Shown here: positions 11,599 to 20,945 of the stretch, piece after piece
How positions within the stretch are numbered: position 1 is the first letter of the stretch
Layout: each line of letters begins with the position of its first letter
Assembly: GCA_000759755.1 (NCBI GenBank)
Contig: BBMW01000010.1
Coordinates: 1-64,000, forward strand
Source of the DNA: Citrobacter werkmanii NBRC 105721
GTDB lineage: Bacteria; Pseudomonadota; Gammaproteobacteria; Enterobacterales; Enterobacteriaceae
Direction of reading: 5' to 3'
DNA length: 64,000 nt
Notes under the pieces: generated by a model
Databases searched by the model: none
Seen by the model: only the letters and a program-made list of their open reading frames with translations
What the model was told of the DNA's origin: nothing
Program-made: the position numbers and the translations under genes

Positions 11599-12144
11599 TT
11601 AAGTATAGACACCACCCTGTAACCGTGGCGCTGCCTGCGACAGTATCCCAAGAATGTCGTCCACTACCTGCGAAGGCGGATTGGTCGCATCAATAATATA
11701 ATGCGCGGCCTCACGGTACAGAACATCGCGCTGGGCAAGCACTTCCTCTACTTCCTCAGTCAGCGGCTTGCCGGTTAAGGTTGGGCGCAACCCCTCTTCA
11801 GGTGTGGCCTCCAGACGATCTACCAGTACCGATACTGGCGCGCTTAAATAGATAACCACGCCGTGGCTACGCATGTAGTGACGATTAAATTCGGTTAGAA
11901 TGATACCGCCACCGGTCGCGACAACCGTTGTCGGAGCCGTGACGGCCTGCAGAGCGGCTGTTTCCTGGGCACGAAACCCTTCCCATCCTTCTCTTTCGAC
12001 AATTTCCGCCACGGTCATCTGTACGTGCGATTGCAACCAGCGATCGGTATCAACAAACTGGTAATCGATAGCCTTCGCCAGCGCCATACCGGTTGTCGTT
12101 TTACCACACCCCCGGGGGCCAACAAGAAAAAGAGGTTGCGTCAT
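11599..12144 (-). CDS. aroL: AroL, shikimate kinase II
   Basis: Phosphorylates shikimate to shikimate 3-phosphate with ATP in aromatic amino-acid synthesis. The P-loop is GPRGCGKTT near residue 9. The shikimate-binding residues lie in DTDRWL, GFRAQE and ATGGGIIL, with the lid [10 protein letters not shown] start it at the ATG at 12142-12144 (MTQPLFLVG), the E. coli start. An upstream ATG at 12174 adds ten unconserved residues. The 181 residues exceed K-12's 174 because of a divergent C-terminal tail. Two TyrR boxes and a Trp-operator-like half-site lie upstream. Confidence 0.95.
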   Translation of the reverse strand: MTQPLFLVGPRGCGKTTTGMALAKAIDYQFVDTDRWLQSHVQMTVAEIVEREGWEGFRAQETAALQAVTAPTTVVATGGGIILTEFNRHYMRSHGVVIYLSAPVSVLVDRLEATPEEGLRPTLTGKPLTEEVEEVLAQRDVLYREAAHYIIDATNPPSQVVDDILGILSQAAPRLQGGVYT

Positions 12145-12210
12145 CACAGAATTTCCCCAGAGAGCCGCCGACAAGCGGGATCTGATGCTATTAAAGATAT
12201 AATCATATCA

Positions 12211-12325
12211 TCAAACTAGTACACCACCAAAACGTAAAGAAAAAATTACAGAAAGAGTGATGTCGTCAATTAACCCCTACTATAACAAGAATTCACAGGG
12301 ATGAAAGTGTAAGAAATAAATTACA
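12211..12325 (-). promoter_or_regulatory. aroL control region with two TyrR boxes
   Basis: TyrR boxes fit TGTAA-N8-TTAC(A/G): one at 12233-12250 (minus strand TGTAATTTTTTCTTTACG) and one at 12308-12325 (TGTAAGAAATAAATTACA). At 12211-12220 the ACTAGT core resembles a trp-operator half-site. E. coli aroL is repressed by TyrR and TrpR, and this layout agrees with that. Confidence 0.75.
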
Positions 12326-12329
12326 GGTG

Positions 12330-12785
12330 TTATTTTCTGCGCTGAACTTCCAGCCACCACTTATCCAGCTCAGCCGCAAAATGCTGCCGGTCGCGGGGAG
12401 AAAGGCTATCTGGTCCCCCGGTCTGGATGCCGCTGGCACGTAGCGTATCCATAAAATCACGCATCATCAGACGTTCGCGGATCGTCGCTTCGGTATAACG
12501 TTCGCCGCGTGGATTAAGCGCTGCTGCCCCTTTTTCAATGGCTTCAGCAGCCAGTGGAATATCCGCCGTTATCACTAAATCACCGGCGCTACATTGTCGC
12601 ACAATCTCGTTATCAGCGACGTCAAACCCGGCGGGAACGCGTAATGTACGAATAAAACGCGAAGACGGGACGCGCAAACTCTGGTTCGCCACCAGAATAA
12701 GCGGCATCTGCATGCGCTCAGAGGCGCGGTATAAAATTTCTTTAATCACGTTCGGACACGCGTCGGCATCCACCCATATTGTCAT
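12330..12785 (-). CDS. yaiI: YaiI, DUF188/UPF0178 protein
   Basis: Cytoplasmic protein of the UPF0178 family, which has a PIN-like fold; its activity is not established. The 151 residues start [17 protein letters not shown], matching the E. coli start. Characteristic motifs are [27 protein letters not shown] and LNPRGE. An upstream in-frame ATG would add 29 residues without conservation. It is divergent from proC, with an ERIC element between them. Confidence 0.93.
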   Translation of the reverse strand: MTIWVDADACPNVIKEILYRASERMQMPLILVANQSLRVPSSRFIRTLRVPAGFDVADNEIVRQCSAGDLVITADIPLAAEAIEKGAAALNPRGERYTEATIRERLMMRDFMDTLRASGIQTGGPDSLSPRDRQHFAAELDKWWLEVQRRK

Positions 12786-12900
12786 AATCTCTCCCCACTC
12801 GTGTGTAATCGCGCATTGTCTCGTGCTTTTACTTGCAGGCAAAGTGCTGTTTCTCCTTCTGCACATATTCATTCCGCGCTAAGCTTAGCTTTCCCAGATT

Positions 12901-13024
12901 TACCCTAAATAATTCGGGTTGCAGGCAGGCGGCAAGAGAGTGAGTCCCGATGAGCTTACTCTGGTAAGTGATTCGGGTGAGCGAACGCAGCCAACGCACA
13001 TGCAACTTGAAGTATGACGGGTAT
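12901..13024. repeat. ERIC/IRU element between yaiI and proC
   Basis: About 124 bp, bounded by TACCCTAAATAATTCG at one end and GAAGTATGACGGGTA at the other, imperfectly palindromic overall. The core is slightly diverged from the canonical ERIC sequence (GATGAGCTTACTCTGGTAAG in place of the usual CCAGGAGCTTACATAAGTAAG). It closely matches the copy at 56.9 kb in ends and length and lies 34 nt before proC, so it would be transcribed in the proC leader if the promoter is upstream. Confidence 0.88.
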
Positions 13025-13058
13025 AAAACAATGAATATCATCCATAGGGAGTGACAAG

Positions 13059-13868
13059 ATGGACAAAAAAATTGGTTTTATCGGCTGCGGTAATATGGGC
13101 AAAGCAATTCTTGGCGGCATGATCGCCAGCGGCCAGGTTCTCCCGGGACAAATCTGGGTCTATACCCCTTCCCCTGATAAGGTCGCTGCGTTGCACGACC
13201 AGTACGGTATTAATGCAGCGCAGTCTGCGCAAGAAGTTGCCCAAATCGCCGACATTGTTTTTGGGGCCGTAAAACCAGGCATCATGATTAAGGTGCTGAG
13301 TGAAATCACCTCCAGCCTGAACAAAGACTCTCTGGTTGTCTCGATTGCCGCTGGCGTTACCCTCGATCAGCTCGCCCGCGCACTGGGTCATGACCGCAAA
13401 ATCATTCGCGCAATGCCAAATACCCCGTCACTGGTTAATGCCGGAATGACCTCCGTCACGCCGAACGCCTTAGTAACGCCGGAAGATACGGCCGACGTAC
13501 TGAATATCTTCCGCTGCTTTGGCGAAGCCGAAGTGATTGCAGAATCGATGATTCACCCGGTGGTCGGCGTCAGCGGTTCTGCACCGGCCTATGTCTTTAT
13601 GTTTATCGAAGCGATGGCGGATGCTGCCGTTCAGGGGGGAATGCCCCGTGCGCAGGCTTATAAATTCGCAGCGCAAGCGGTAATGGGCTCGGCAAAAATG
13701 GTGCTGGAAACGGGTAAACATCCAGGGGAACTGAAGGATATGGTGTGCTCGCCAGGCGGAACCACTATCGAAGCGGTGCGTGTCCTGGAAGAACGTGGTT
13801 TCCGTTCATCAGTGATTGAAGCGATGGTTAAGTGCATGGAACAGTCAGAAAAACTCAGCCGATCCTGA
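13059..13868 (+). CDS. proC: ProC, pyrroline-5-carboxylate reductase
   Basis: Last step of proline synthesis, NAD(P)H-dependent reduction of 1-pyrroline-5-carboxylate. The 269 residues equal the E. coli length. The Rossmann motif GFIGCGNMGKAI is at about 6-17. The C-terminal P5CR dimerisation motif covers VCSPGGTTIEAV, preceded by GSAPAYVFMFIEAMADA. The start ATG has a good ribosome site (GGGAGTG). It is convergent with dgcC, with only 17 nt between stop codons. Confidence 0.97.
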   Translation: MDKKIGFIGCGNMGKAILGGMIASGQVLPGQIWVYTPSPDKVAALHDQYGINAAQSAQEVAQIADIVFGAVKPGIMIKVLSEITSSLNKDSLVVSIAAGVTLDQLARALGHDRKIIRAMPNTPSLVNAGMTSVTPNALVTPEDTADVLNIFRCFGEAEVIAESMIHPVVGVSGSAPAYVFMFIEAMADAAVQGGMPRAQAYKFAAQAVMGSAKMVLETGKHPGELKDMVCSPGGTTIEAVRVLEERGFRSSVIEAMVKCMEQSEKLSRS

Positions 13869-13885
13869 GTTAATATCACCGGACG

Positions 13886-15001
13886 TCAGGCCGCCGCTTC
13901 AGTGCGGTTACGTCCGGAATTCTTTGCTTTGTAAAGCGCCATATCTGCTGATTTTAACCATTCCCGATAATGCTCAGTTTCAGAAGTCAGCGGCGCTACG
14001 CCAACGCTAATACGCAAGGCAACCTGCGGAGCGCAGGATAAACGCAACTGACTAAGTCGTTCATGCACGCGCGACATGGCCGCAATTGCGCTGGTTGCCG
14101 GCGTGCCGCACATAATCACCGCAAACTCATCACCACCAAAGCGCCCGATCACATCGCTGCCGCGTAAAGTCATCTGCAGCTGACGGGTCAGCGCGACAAT
14201 GGCCTGATCCCCGACGTCATGACCCCAGGTATCATTGATGCTCTTAAAATGGTCGATATCAATAATAAGCAACGTGGCGTCACGCTGGTAGCGGCGGCAA
14301 TTATCAAATTCATTACGTAGCAACAGCTCCCAGTGACGTCGGTTATAAACGCCGGTCATCCCATCTCTCGTACTCATCACCTGTAAGCGGCGTTTATGTT
14401 CCGCCAGCTTGATGACCGTCTGATAGCTGACCCAGGCAAACAGCAGCGGATACATCACCAGTACCGGCAGTGATAACACCACGCTCAGTTGACCGCTGCT
14501 AACAGCGACGGGAATATCGGTTAACTGTAACGTCACCAGACATGACACCGCCATCAACACGACGCCCGCGAGGAATACTCGCATTCCCCCAGCGCCCATC
14601 AGGTTGATGCAAGTAATCATGAGCAGCGCCGTGGACGGCAACAGGTTTGCCCCCATAATTCCCAGCCACATCCCGGCGAGGATGGCATCGGCTTTTAAAT
14701 TGGTAAATTCACTATGCAGAGGATCGTCTGCTTTACTTGCCAACTGCCAGGCCAGATGTGGCCAGACGAATGCCCATCCCACCAGCAACAGCCACCAGCC
14801 TCCGGTAATGGGCTGGGAAACTAATACCGACGCGATAGGGAAAAACATTCCCCCCAATCCCACCGCTCGCGGCAGCCTGATCCGTCGGGCAAATCGCAGA
14901 CCGGAACGTTGGTGGTCGTTTTGATGAAGTGATATAAACGCTTCATCCGCGACGCCCTTCTTTTGGAAAAAGTTTTCATCATTCATCGTATTTGGGAACA
15001 T
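13886..15001 (-). CDS. dgcC: DgcC (AdrA/YaiC), diguanylate cyclase
   Basis: Membrane diguanylate cyclase that makes c-di-GMP for BcsA-dependent cellulose synthesis; in E. coli and Salmonella it is driven by CsgD. The 371 residues equal the E. coli protein. The N-terminal half is a MASE2-type membrane domain with several hydrophobic segments (about 40-195). The GGDEF domain follows MTGVYNRRHWE, and the intact active-site motif GGDEF is at 289-293. An inhibitory RxxD site is not obvious five residues before it (GSDVIGRF). It is convergent with proC and upstream of psiF in the opposite reading order. Confidence 0.95.
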   Translation of the reverse strand: MFPNTMNDENFFQKKGVADEAFISLHQNDHQRSGLRFARRIRLPRAVGLGGMFFPIASVLVSQPITGGWWLLLVGWAFVWPHLAWQLASKADDPLHSEFTNLKADAILAGMWLGIMGANLLPSTALLMITCINLMGAGGMRVFLAGVVLMAVSCLVTLQLTDIPVAVSSGQLSVVLSLPVLVMYPLLFAWVSYQTVIKLAEHKRRLQVMSTRDGMTGVYNRRHWELLLRNEFDNCRRYQRDATLLIIDIDHFKSINDTWGHDVGDQAIVALTRQLQMTLRGSDVIGRFGGDEFAVIMCGTPATSAIAAMSRVHERLSQLRLSCAPQVALRISVGVAPLTSETEHYREWLKSADMALYKAKNSGRNRTEAAA

Positions 15002-15058
15002 TCTGAAACAAATTTCCCAAATTATAGGTAGGGGTCTGCTGGCGGGAGTATGAAATTT

Positions 15059-15086
15059 CGGGTGAGCGTTTTTACCTGCTCACCCG
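15059..15086 (-). terminator. Terminator after psiF
   Basis: A 9-bp stem, CGGGTGAGC (15059-15067) with GCTCACCCG (15078-15086), lies just downstream of the psiF stop on the minus strand and is followed there by AAATTTCAT. It likely ends the phoA-psiF transcript. Confidence 0.7.
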
Positions 15087-15092
15087 TAAGTG

Positions 15093-15413
15093 CTACGCAG
15101 CTTTTTTCAGGCAAGCGCTCATAAACTTGTTACGATCATCGCCTTTCAGTGACTGCTCCGTCGCCTTGACGTTGCATTCACGCATCTTCTGCTGCTGTGG
15201 GGTTAAACTCTTTTCCTCAGGCGCAGATTTGCTGTTTTTCAGGCAATCACTCATATACGTCTTACGCGCATCCCCTTTTAAGGCCTGCGCCGTTGCCTGC
15301 TGATTGCAGGTGGTCATACGCTGTTGTTGCGGGGTTAACGTCTTCTCGGCAGCACCGACGGTAGTTAAAAAAACCAGTCCAAAGAGCAGCGTCATTAATA
15401 ATGTAATTTTCAT
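15093..15413 (-). CDS. psiF: PsiF, phosphate-starvation-inducible protein
   Basis: Small exported protein of unknown role, coexpressed with phoA in phosphate starvation. The 106 residues have a signal peptide of about 22 (MKITLLMTLLFGLVFLTTVG) and two tandem PsiF repeats. Each repeat has TPQQQ(R/K)M, a Cys, LKGD, and a second Cys four residues from its end, so four conserved cysteines suggest disulfides in the periplasm. I start it at the ATG at 15411-15413, preceded by AAGGATGG; ten upstream in-frame residues are not signal-like. It lies 97 nt after phoA. Confidence 0.93.
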   Translation of the reverse strand: MKITLLMTLLFGLVFLTTVGAAEKTLTPQQQRMTTCNQQATAQALKGDARKTYMSDCLKNSKSAPEEKSLTPQQQKMRECNVKATEQSLKGDDRNKFMSACLKKAA

Positions 15414-15510
15414 AGCACCATCCTTTTCTGAACGACGACACACAGGTAAGTTTGGCTGCTAACAATAAAAATACCACCCGGCGGCAAAACTATTGTCACC
15501 GGGGGCAGGG

Positions 15511-16926
15511 TTACTTCAGACCTAACGCCGCTTTCATAGTGTAAAACAGGTCAGTTTGATCGGTCAGGCCGACTACATTCGCCGCATGCGGGCCATAAGC
15601 GGCGATGCGCAACTGGCTACCGGTGTGCTCCTGAGATTCCTCTTCAGAATTGCCGTAGCTGATGACCATCACCGCGCCATCTTTGGTGTTCAACGCCTGA
15701 GTCAGACCAGGTGCTTTGGTATCAGGTGCGACAATCTGGCTGGCATGTGCGTGGTCAGCGGTTACCACCACCAGGGTGTTGCCATCTTGCTTCGCAAAGG
15801 CAAGCGCACGCTGCACCGCTTCGTCCAGATCAACCGTTTCGCCAATCTGTCCACACGGGTTGGCGGCGTGATCCTGTTTATCGATGGATGCTCCTTCCAC
15901 TTGCAGGAAGAAACCTTTCTCATTTTTGCTTAATAGCTCAATCGCTTTATCCGTCATCTGCGCCAGCGTCGGCACGGTGTCATCACGCTTTGGATTTGGC
16001 GTACAGGTCACCACCGGTTTATCCAGATTGCCATGATAGGACGCTTTCGGACCTTCCCAGCGCACCGGCATATTGCCGTCGGAGAACAGGCCCAGCAACG
16101 GCTTATCCTGGTTAGCTTCGGTAATCGCTGCCAGCGTCTCGGCATCACTTACTATCTGATAACCGCGCGCCTGGGCTTGTTCACGCAACGTTTTACCCTG
16201 CCACTCCCCTGCCGCAGCGGTTTCAGCAAACGTTTTTGCCCCACCGCCCAACGTGACGTCAGGCCGGGCATTCAGCAACTGTTCTGTAATTGACCCTTTG
16301 CCGCCTTTTTCCAGCGCATTGGTTGGGCATTTTTCACGGGTCACGCCTGGACCATAGCACTTACGCGAAGTGACATGAGCAACCAGCGCTGCTGGGGTAG
16401 CATCCTGCAATTCAGCGGTAGAAACGTTGCCCGTCGCCAGACCTGCCGCTTTTGCCATTTCCAAAATTGTTGCATGATCTTTTTCATGGATATCAACGCC
16501 CAGGGCGCCGTTATAGGTTTTAACCCCGGTGGTCCATGCCGTCGCTGAGGCCGCAGAGTCCGTCACATAATCCGGTTTGCCCGTTTTCTTATCTAACGCA
16601 TAGTGCGTGTATTGCCCGGTCAACGGTAAAGCATCAATACCTTTAAAAAAACCGCCCGCGCCTTCGGCATAATTTCGTGCGGCCGTTATTTCTGAATCAC
16701 CCATGCCATCGCCAATCAATAAAATTATATTTTTAGCAGGCTTATCGTTCAGAGATTCACGCAGCGCTGCCGTTTGATCGGCTGACAATCGGCGGGCACC
16801 GCCTGGCGTGGTGATATCACCCTGAGCGGCACGATTATCCATAACCGCTACGGTAGATGTTTCTGCATTAATAATCGGGGTAAACAGCAAAGGTAACAGG
16901 GCAATCGCGAGTGCGCTTTGTTTCAC
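15511..16926 (-). CDS. phoA: PhoA, alkaline phosphatase
   Basis: Periplasmic homodimeric phosphomonoesterase that releases phosphate from organic esters in starvation. The 471 residues start with GTG, as in E. coli, after the ribosome site TGGAGAAAA. The signal peptide is about 21 residues. The nucleophile is Ser124 of the precursor (mature Ser102) in [10 protein letters not shown]. Metal ligands are visible in [32 protein letters not shown] and the C-terminal [11 protein letters not shown]. Four cysteines for two disulfides are present. A Pho box and a -10 TATAGT are directly upstream. psiF follows. Confidence 0.98.
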   Translation of the reverse strand: MKQSALAIALLPLLFTPIINAETSTVAVMDNRAAQGDITTPGGARRLSADQTAALRESLNDKPAKNIILLIGDGMGDSEITAARNYAEGAGGFFKGIDALPLTGQYTHYALDKKTGKPDYVTDSAASATAWTTGVKTYNGALGVDIHEKDHATILEMAKAAGLATGNVSTAELQDATPAALVAHVTSRKCYGPGVTREKCPTNALEKGGKGSITEQLLNARPDVTLGGGAKTFAETAAAGEWQGKTLREQAQARGYQIVSDAETLAAITEANQDKPLLGLFSDGNMPVRWEGPKASYHGNLDKPVVTCTPNPKRDDTVPTLAQMTDKAIELLSKNEKGFFLQVEGASIDKQDHAANPCGQIGETVDLDEAVQRALAFAKQDGNTLVVVTADHAHASQIVAPDTKAPGLTQALNTKDGAVMVISYGNSEEESQEHTGSQLRIAAYGPHAANVVGLTDQTDLFYTMKAALGLK

Positions 16927-16970
16927 TTTATTTTCTCCATGTATAAATACGGTAAAATTAAAACAAAGCG

Positions 16971-17003
16971 ACTATAAGTATTTGATGTGACACTTTTATG
17001 ATA
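16971..17003 (-). promoter_or_regulatory. phoA promoter with Pho box
   Basis: On the minus strand, a Pho box (TATCATAAAAGTGTCACATC, 16984-17003) is followed by the -10 TATAGT at 16971-16976. The arrangement is the same as at the E. coli phoA promoter. PhoB replaces a -35 element here. Confidence 0.88.
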
Positions 17004-17028
17004 ATTTGTGGGCGCACCCTCGGATTAC

Positions 17029-17271
17029 TCAAAACGCTTTTGGCACGCTCTCGCCAGCGTTATGGAGGGTCGTCATAAACGTTGGCACACGGTTTACGCC
17101 TGCCAGAGCACCTTCAATTTGACGCAGCACTATTTGCCGATCGCTCCACGCCATATTGCACAGCATTTCGGTGATTACCTGCTCTAACGTTTCGACCTGC
17201 GCCGCCAGGTTTTGTGACTCTTCTTCTTTTTGGGCGAGCTTAAGCAACAACTCAGTGACGAGATTTTTCAT
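17029..17271 (-). CDS. iraP: IraP-like RssB anti-adaptor, divergent C-terminus
   Basis: IraP blocks RssB and so stabilises the stationary-phase sigma factor RpoS in phosphate starvation. The N-terminal helix [20 protein letters not shown] and the following coiled-coil region match IraP well up to about residue 57 ([10 protein letters not shown]). The last 23 residues (to VPKAF) do not resemble the E. coli end, and the 80 residues are shorter than the usual 86. An alternative frame in this region gives a basic stretch reminiscent of the normal tail but carries a stop, so an old frameshift is possible. It lies next to phoA, as in E. coli. Confidence 0.8.
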   Translation of the reverse strand: MKNLVTELLLKLAQKEEESQNLAAQVETLEQVITEMLCNMAWSDRQIVLRQIEGALAGVNRVPTFMTTLHNAGESVPKAF

Positions 17272-17482
17272 TTGCGTATTCCCTTAACAAAATATAAGCC
17301 ACGTTAACATTAAGGCTCACTACTGCCTAGGTGATAAAAGTTTTATTTTTAGAAGAAATTAAACTATTTGCGAAAACAATCACATCACAAAATAAGGGAG
17401 AGATGAGCCTTAAAACAAAATCCTTCAATATAAAAAGGTAAAATGATGAATAATCACATAGAGATATAATGCAAAATTATAG

Positions 17483-17513
17483 ATAAACAACGCCGACGGG
17501 CAGCGTTGTTTAT
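17483..17513 (-). terminator. Terminator of the MdtG-like gene
   Basis: An 11-bp stem, ATAAACAACGC (17483-17493) with GCGTTGTTTAT (17503-17513), lies 8 nt past the gene's stop on the minus strand and is followed there by a T-rich stretch. The rest of 17272-17482 is AT-rich spacer towards iraP. Confidence 0.82.
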
Positions 17514-17520
17514 CAGGAAG

Positions 17521-18717
17521 TCAGCGCGCGTGACGCCGACGTCGCAATGCGATGGCCAACTGCCAGATGTTAATCAGTACAATACTCGCCGTAGCGATGA
17601 AGACCCAGCGGAACCCCGCCATGGCTGATACCGTTGCTCCCATTAATGGCCCGGCGACGTTGCCAAGGTACATAAATGATTGGTTATAACCAAAGATACG
17701 CCCGGTTATCTGATCGCTGGAGTATTTCACCAGCAGCGTCTGTACCGCCGGCAACATCGCGCCGTCGGCAAAGCCGAGCAGGAAACGTAATATCCCCAAC
17801 TGCAATGGCGTGGTGACCCACGACATAGCGAAAAACAGCACGACGGCAAAGATTAACGTCGCCATTAAAATCCGCTCAGTACCAATACGGTCACCTAATT
17901 TGCCAAGCCGCGGCGCGGAAATCAGGGCCGAGATGCCAGGTACTGAGGCAATCAACCCGCTGAGAAAGGCAATATTGCTGCTGTCTGGCACCATTGATTT
18001 GATAAATAACGCCAGAATAGGACCGATAGAGCCGTTACACAGTTGAATTACCATCGTCGTAAAAAACAGGCTGATCACCAGCGCCGGATAAGGCAAGGAG
18101 GCAAAGACGGCCTTCCCGCTCAGTCGTTCGCTTTTTTTGGTCGTCGGGCGCACGCCCTCTTTGATCAAAAACAGCGTGACAAGGAAACTAACCACCAACA
18201 AAGCCGCGGTAATACAGAATACCGCCCGTAACCCAATATGGTCGGCAATAAAGCCTCCCATTAACGGTCCGCCAATAACGCCACTAATTTGCGCCGTAGA
18301 AAGCGTGCTCAATGCCCATCCGCTGCGTTCACGCGGAACCTGTGACGCTACCAACGCCATTGCGTTCGGAATATAGCCTGAGGTTAACCCCATCACCCCG
18401 CGCAGCAGAAAAAGCTGCCAGACGTTAGTGGCAAATGCCTGCAGTAAAATCGCAATCGCCATCCCCAGCGAGGCTCGTAACAGCATCAGTTTGCGTCCTT
18501 TACGATCGGCTAAACTGCCCCACATCGGAGAAACAATAGCTGAAATAAGGAAGGTGACGCTGAACGTTAATCCGGACCACATTGAGAGAGCTTCATGCGA
18601 GGTGACGCCCAATTGGGAGATGTAGAGCGGTAAAAAAGGCAGGATTTGGCTAATCGCCAGCCCGGTAAAAAAGCATCCGAACCAGACGGAAATAAGGTTT
18701 ACTCTCCAGGATTCCAT
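17521..18717 (-). CDS. MdtG-like MFS multidrug efflux transporter
   Basis: Inner-membrane drug:proton antiporter of the DHA1 type. The 398 residues have about 12 hydrophobic segments. The MFS motif A is [10 protein letters not shown] at about 66-75. Clear MdtG-type blocks are [35 protein letters not shown] and IFGYNQSF. It resembles E. coli MdtG strongly along its whole length, but MdtG sits elsewhere in E. coli, so this is a paralogue or an acquired gene inserted between iraP and ddlA. Substrates are unknown. It is divergent from ddlA, with a perfect CRP core in the shared spacer. Confidence 0.85.
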   Translation of the reverse strand: MESWRVNLISVWFGCFFTGLAISQILPFLPLYISQLGVTSHEALSMWSGLTFSVTFLISAIVSPMWGSLADRKGRKLMLLRASLGMAIAILLQAFATNVWQLFLLRGVMGLTSGYIPNAMALVASQVPRERSGWALSTLSTAQISGVIGGPLMGGFIADHIGLRAVFCITAALLVVSFLVTLFLIKEGVRPTTKKSERLSGKAVFASLPYPALVISLFFTTMVIQLCNGSIGPILALFIKSMVPDSSNIAFLSGLIASVPGISALISAPRLGKLGDRIGTERILMATLIFAVVLFFAMSWVTTPLQLGILRFLLGFADGAMLPAVQTLLVKYSSDQITGRIFGYNQSFMYLGNVAGPLMGATVSAMAGFRWVFIATASIVLINIWQLAIALRRRRHAR

Positions 18718-19018
18718 AGGGACTCATAACGATAAGTAGCTGAAAACTGCGAGCAGCTTAACAAATTACTTAGCCAAATAAGGGTCAACAGGTGCGATGT
18801 ATCACAGTTTAGAGTTTTATCTTCCCGCTCATCATATTTGTGATACGCCTCACACCAAACCCACAATACAAGCAGGGAATTATGCTTGATGCGAGATCTG
18901 CGCGTTTGCGCTTATCTATTCCCCTGTTGCCCAGCAAAACAATCTGCCAGAAGCCGAGGAAACCTGCGTTTTGTCGTGGTAATGTATGTGCTTTGCATTC
19001 AAGGAATGGGTTTTTAAG
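18718..19018. promoter_or_regulatory. Divergent MdtG-like/ddlA control region
   Basis: A 301-bp spacer between two divergent starts. At 18839-18854 it contains TGTGATACGCCTCACA, an exact TGTGA-N6-TCACA CRP core. Its centre is about 129 nt from the pump's start codon and 172 nt from ddlA's. Upstream of ddlA there is an AAGGA about 9 nt before the ATG. No other gene is visible. Confidence 0.65.
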
Positions 19019-20113
19019 ATGGCAAAGTTGCGGGTAGGAATCGTATTTGGTGGTAAATCAGCGGAACATGAAGTGTCATTGCAATCGGCAAAAAATATTG
19101 TCGATGCCATCGACAAGACTCGCTTTGACGTTGTGCTGTTAGGTATTGATAAACAAGGGCAATGGCACGTTAGCGATGCCAGTAACTATCTGCTCAATTC
19201 AGACGATCCGGCGCACATTGCGCTGCGTCCTTCCACAACCAGCCTGGCTCAGGTTCCGGGTAAACAAGAGCACCAGTTGATCGATGCGCAAAACGGTCAG
19301 CCGCTGCCAACGGTCGATGTTATTTTTCCGATCGTACACGGTACGCTGGGTGAAGATGGCTCTTTGCAGGGTATGCTGCGCGTGGCGAATCTGCCGTTCG
19401 TCGGTTCTGATGTCCTGGGATCTGCGGCCTGTATGGATAAAGACGTGACCAAACGTCTGTTGCGCGATGCCGGATTAAATATCGCGCCATTTATTACACT
19501 TACTCGCGCCAATCGTAACAACATTAGCTTTGCTGAGGTGGAATCCCGCCTGGGCCTGCCGCTGTTTGTAAAACCCGCCAACCAGGGGTCGTCCGTTGGC
19601 GTTAGCAAAGTGACCAGTGAAGCGCAATACAACCAGGCCGTCGCGCTGGCATTTGAATTCGATCATAAAGTCGTGGTGGAGCAAGGGATCAAAGGTCGCG
19701 AGATCGAATGTGCAGTACTGGGCAACGATCATCCGCAGGCCAGTACCTGTGGTGAGATCGTTTTGAACAGTGATTTTTACGCTTACGACACCAAATACAT
19801 TGACGATAACGGTGCCAAAGTAGTTGTTCCGGCAGCGATCGCACCAGAAATTAACGACAAGATCCGCGAGATCGCCATTCAAGCGTACCAGACGTTAGGA
19901 TGTGCTGGCATGGCGCGCGTAGATGTATTCCTAACCGCAGAAAACGACGTTGTGATCAATGAGATCAACACGCTGCCGGGCTTCACTAACATCAGTATGT
20001 ATCCAAAACTGTGGCAGGCGAGCGGCTTAGGCTACACCGATTTGATCACTCGCCTGATCGAACTGGCGTTGGAACGCCACGCTGCGGATAGCGCGCTGAA
20101 AACCAGTATGTAA
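19019..20113 (+). CDS. ddlA: DdlA, D-alanine--D-alanine ligase A
   Basis: ATP-grasp ligase that makes D-Ala-D-Ala for peptidoglycan. The 364 residues from the ATG at 19019 ([20 protein letters not shown]) equal the E. coli protein. Motifs are [11 protein letters not shown] (first D-Ala site), [12 protein letters not shown] (nucleotide loop) and [10 protein letters not shown] (Mg and substrate binding). An ATG 33 nt earlier is in frame but poorly conserved. The gene ends at a strong inverted repeat shared with the convergent yaiZ. Confidence 0.96.
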   Translation: MAKLRVGIVFGGKSAEHEVSLQSAKNIVDAIDKTRFDVVLLGIDKQGQWHVSDASNYLLNSDDPAHIALRPSTTSLAQVPGKQEHQLIDAQNGQPLPTVDVIFPIVHGTLGEDGSLQGMLRVANLPFVGSDVLGSAACMDKDVTKRLLRDAGLNIAPFITLTRANRNNISFAEVESRLGLPLFVKPANQGSSVGVSKVTSEAQYNQAVALAFEFDHKVVVEQGIKGREIECAVLGNDHPQASTCGEIVLNSDFYAYDTKYIDDNGAKVVVPAAIAPEINDKIREIAIQAYQTLGCAGMARVDVFLTAENDVVINEINTLPGFTNISMYPKLWQASGLGYTDLITRLIELALERHAADSALKTSM

Positions 20114-20119
20114 ACCCGC

Positions 20120-20149
20120 AAGGATGCCTGATAACTATTGGGCATCCTT
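20120..20149. terminator. Bidirectional hairpin between ddlA and yaiZ
   Basis: AAGGATGCC (20120-20128) pairs with GGCATCCTT (20141-20149) between the convergent ddlA and yaiZ. The right arm overlaps the last yaiZ codons. No long T-run is seen on either side. Confidence 0.6.
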
Positions 20150-20359
20150 CGCTTCATCATCTTCATTTTCCACGCGGCGACGGATAATTAATCCGGCCAG
20201 CCAAAAGCTAATTATCCAGGTAACCAGCCCCACCGCATAGGTTTGCCATCCCTGCGCTTCAAAACCTAATAACCCCACCACGCCATTCAGAATAAAGATA
20301 AGCCCAATAGCGAAGGCATAGTAGTGCCAGTCTCGGCGGATTTTTACAGGCAGGTTCAT
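20135..20359 (-). CDS. yaiZ: YaiZ, small inner-membrane protein
   Basis: A 74-residue protein with two transmembrane segments (about 14-31 and 40-60) and a charged C-terminus ending DDEAKDAQ. It matches E. coli YaiZ (70 residues) almost throughout. I start it at the ATG at 20357-20359 (MNLPVKIRRDW); the open frame upstream has no YaiZ similarity. Function unknown. It is convergent with ddlA and divergent from yaiY. Confidence 0.9.
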   Translation of the reverse strand: MNLPVKIRRDWHYYAFAIGLIFILNGVVGLLGFEAQGWQTYAVGLVTWIISFWLAGLIIRRRVENEDDEAKDAQ

Positions 20360-20621
20360 AACGGCTCCGGTGGATATACAACATGAAAAAGCATCCTCGC
20401 ACATTTCCCCGTGGTCGTCTGTGGCATATGCGGAATTTCTGAAATGTAACTTAATTTCACTTAAGGTTAAATAATTGTGACGCACCACAAATAACCGAAA
20501 TCCAGGAATAATCTCCACCTGAAATTACCAACATTCTGATATTGACAATCCTAATCACCTGTCAGACTCACAGTCAGTTACAGGCATTACGCCAAAAAGC
20601 AGGTTATTTCCGGAGGTCTTT

Positions 20622-20945
20622 ATGGCTGATTTTACGCTCTCAAAATCCCTGTTTAAGGGCAAGCATCGGGATACCTCCTCCCTGCCCGGCAACATTGCGT
20701 ATGCCGTATTTGTGCTGTTTTGCTTTTGGGCAGGCGCGCAGATTTTAAATCTGCTGGCCCACGCACCCGGCATCTATGAGCAGTTGATGCAGTTGCAAAT
20801 GCAAGAGACAGGGCGCCCACGGGTTGAAATTGGTTTAGGCGTCGGTACCCTGTTTGGGCTGATCCCCTTCCTGGTCGGGAGCCTGATTCTTGGCGCCGTC
20901 GCGATAATTATCCGCTGGCGCAGCCGTCATCATAACGATGACTGA
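20622..20945 (+). CDS. yaiY: YaiY, inner-membrane protein
   Basis: A 107-residue conserved membrane protein (102 in E. coli) with two hydrophobic segments (about 25-45 and 72-95) and a basic, His-rich end (RSRHHNDD). A good ribosome site, CGGAGG, precedes the start. Function unknown. Its 3' end overlaps the convergent yaiW by 16 nt. Confidence 0.9.
   Translation: MADFTLSKSLFKGKHRDTSSLPGNIAYAVFVLFCFWAGAQILNLLAHAPGIYEQLMQLQMQETGRPRVEIGLGVGTLFGLIPFLVGSLILGAVAIIIRWRSRHHNDD

Noticed and set aside
12901-13024. Long imperfect hairpin before proC considered as a small RNA or riboswitch
   Set aside because: It matches the ERIC/IRU repeat in ends, length and a second copy at 56.9 kb, so a dispersed repeat is the better explanation.
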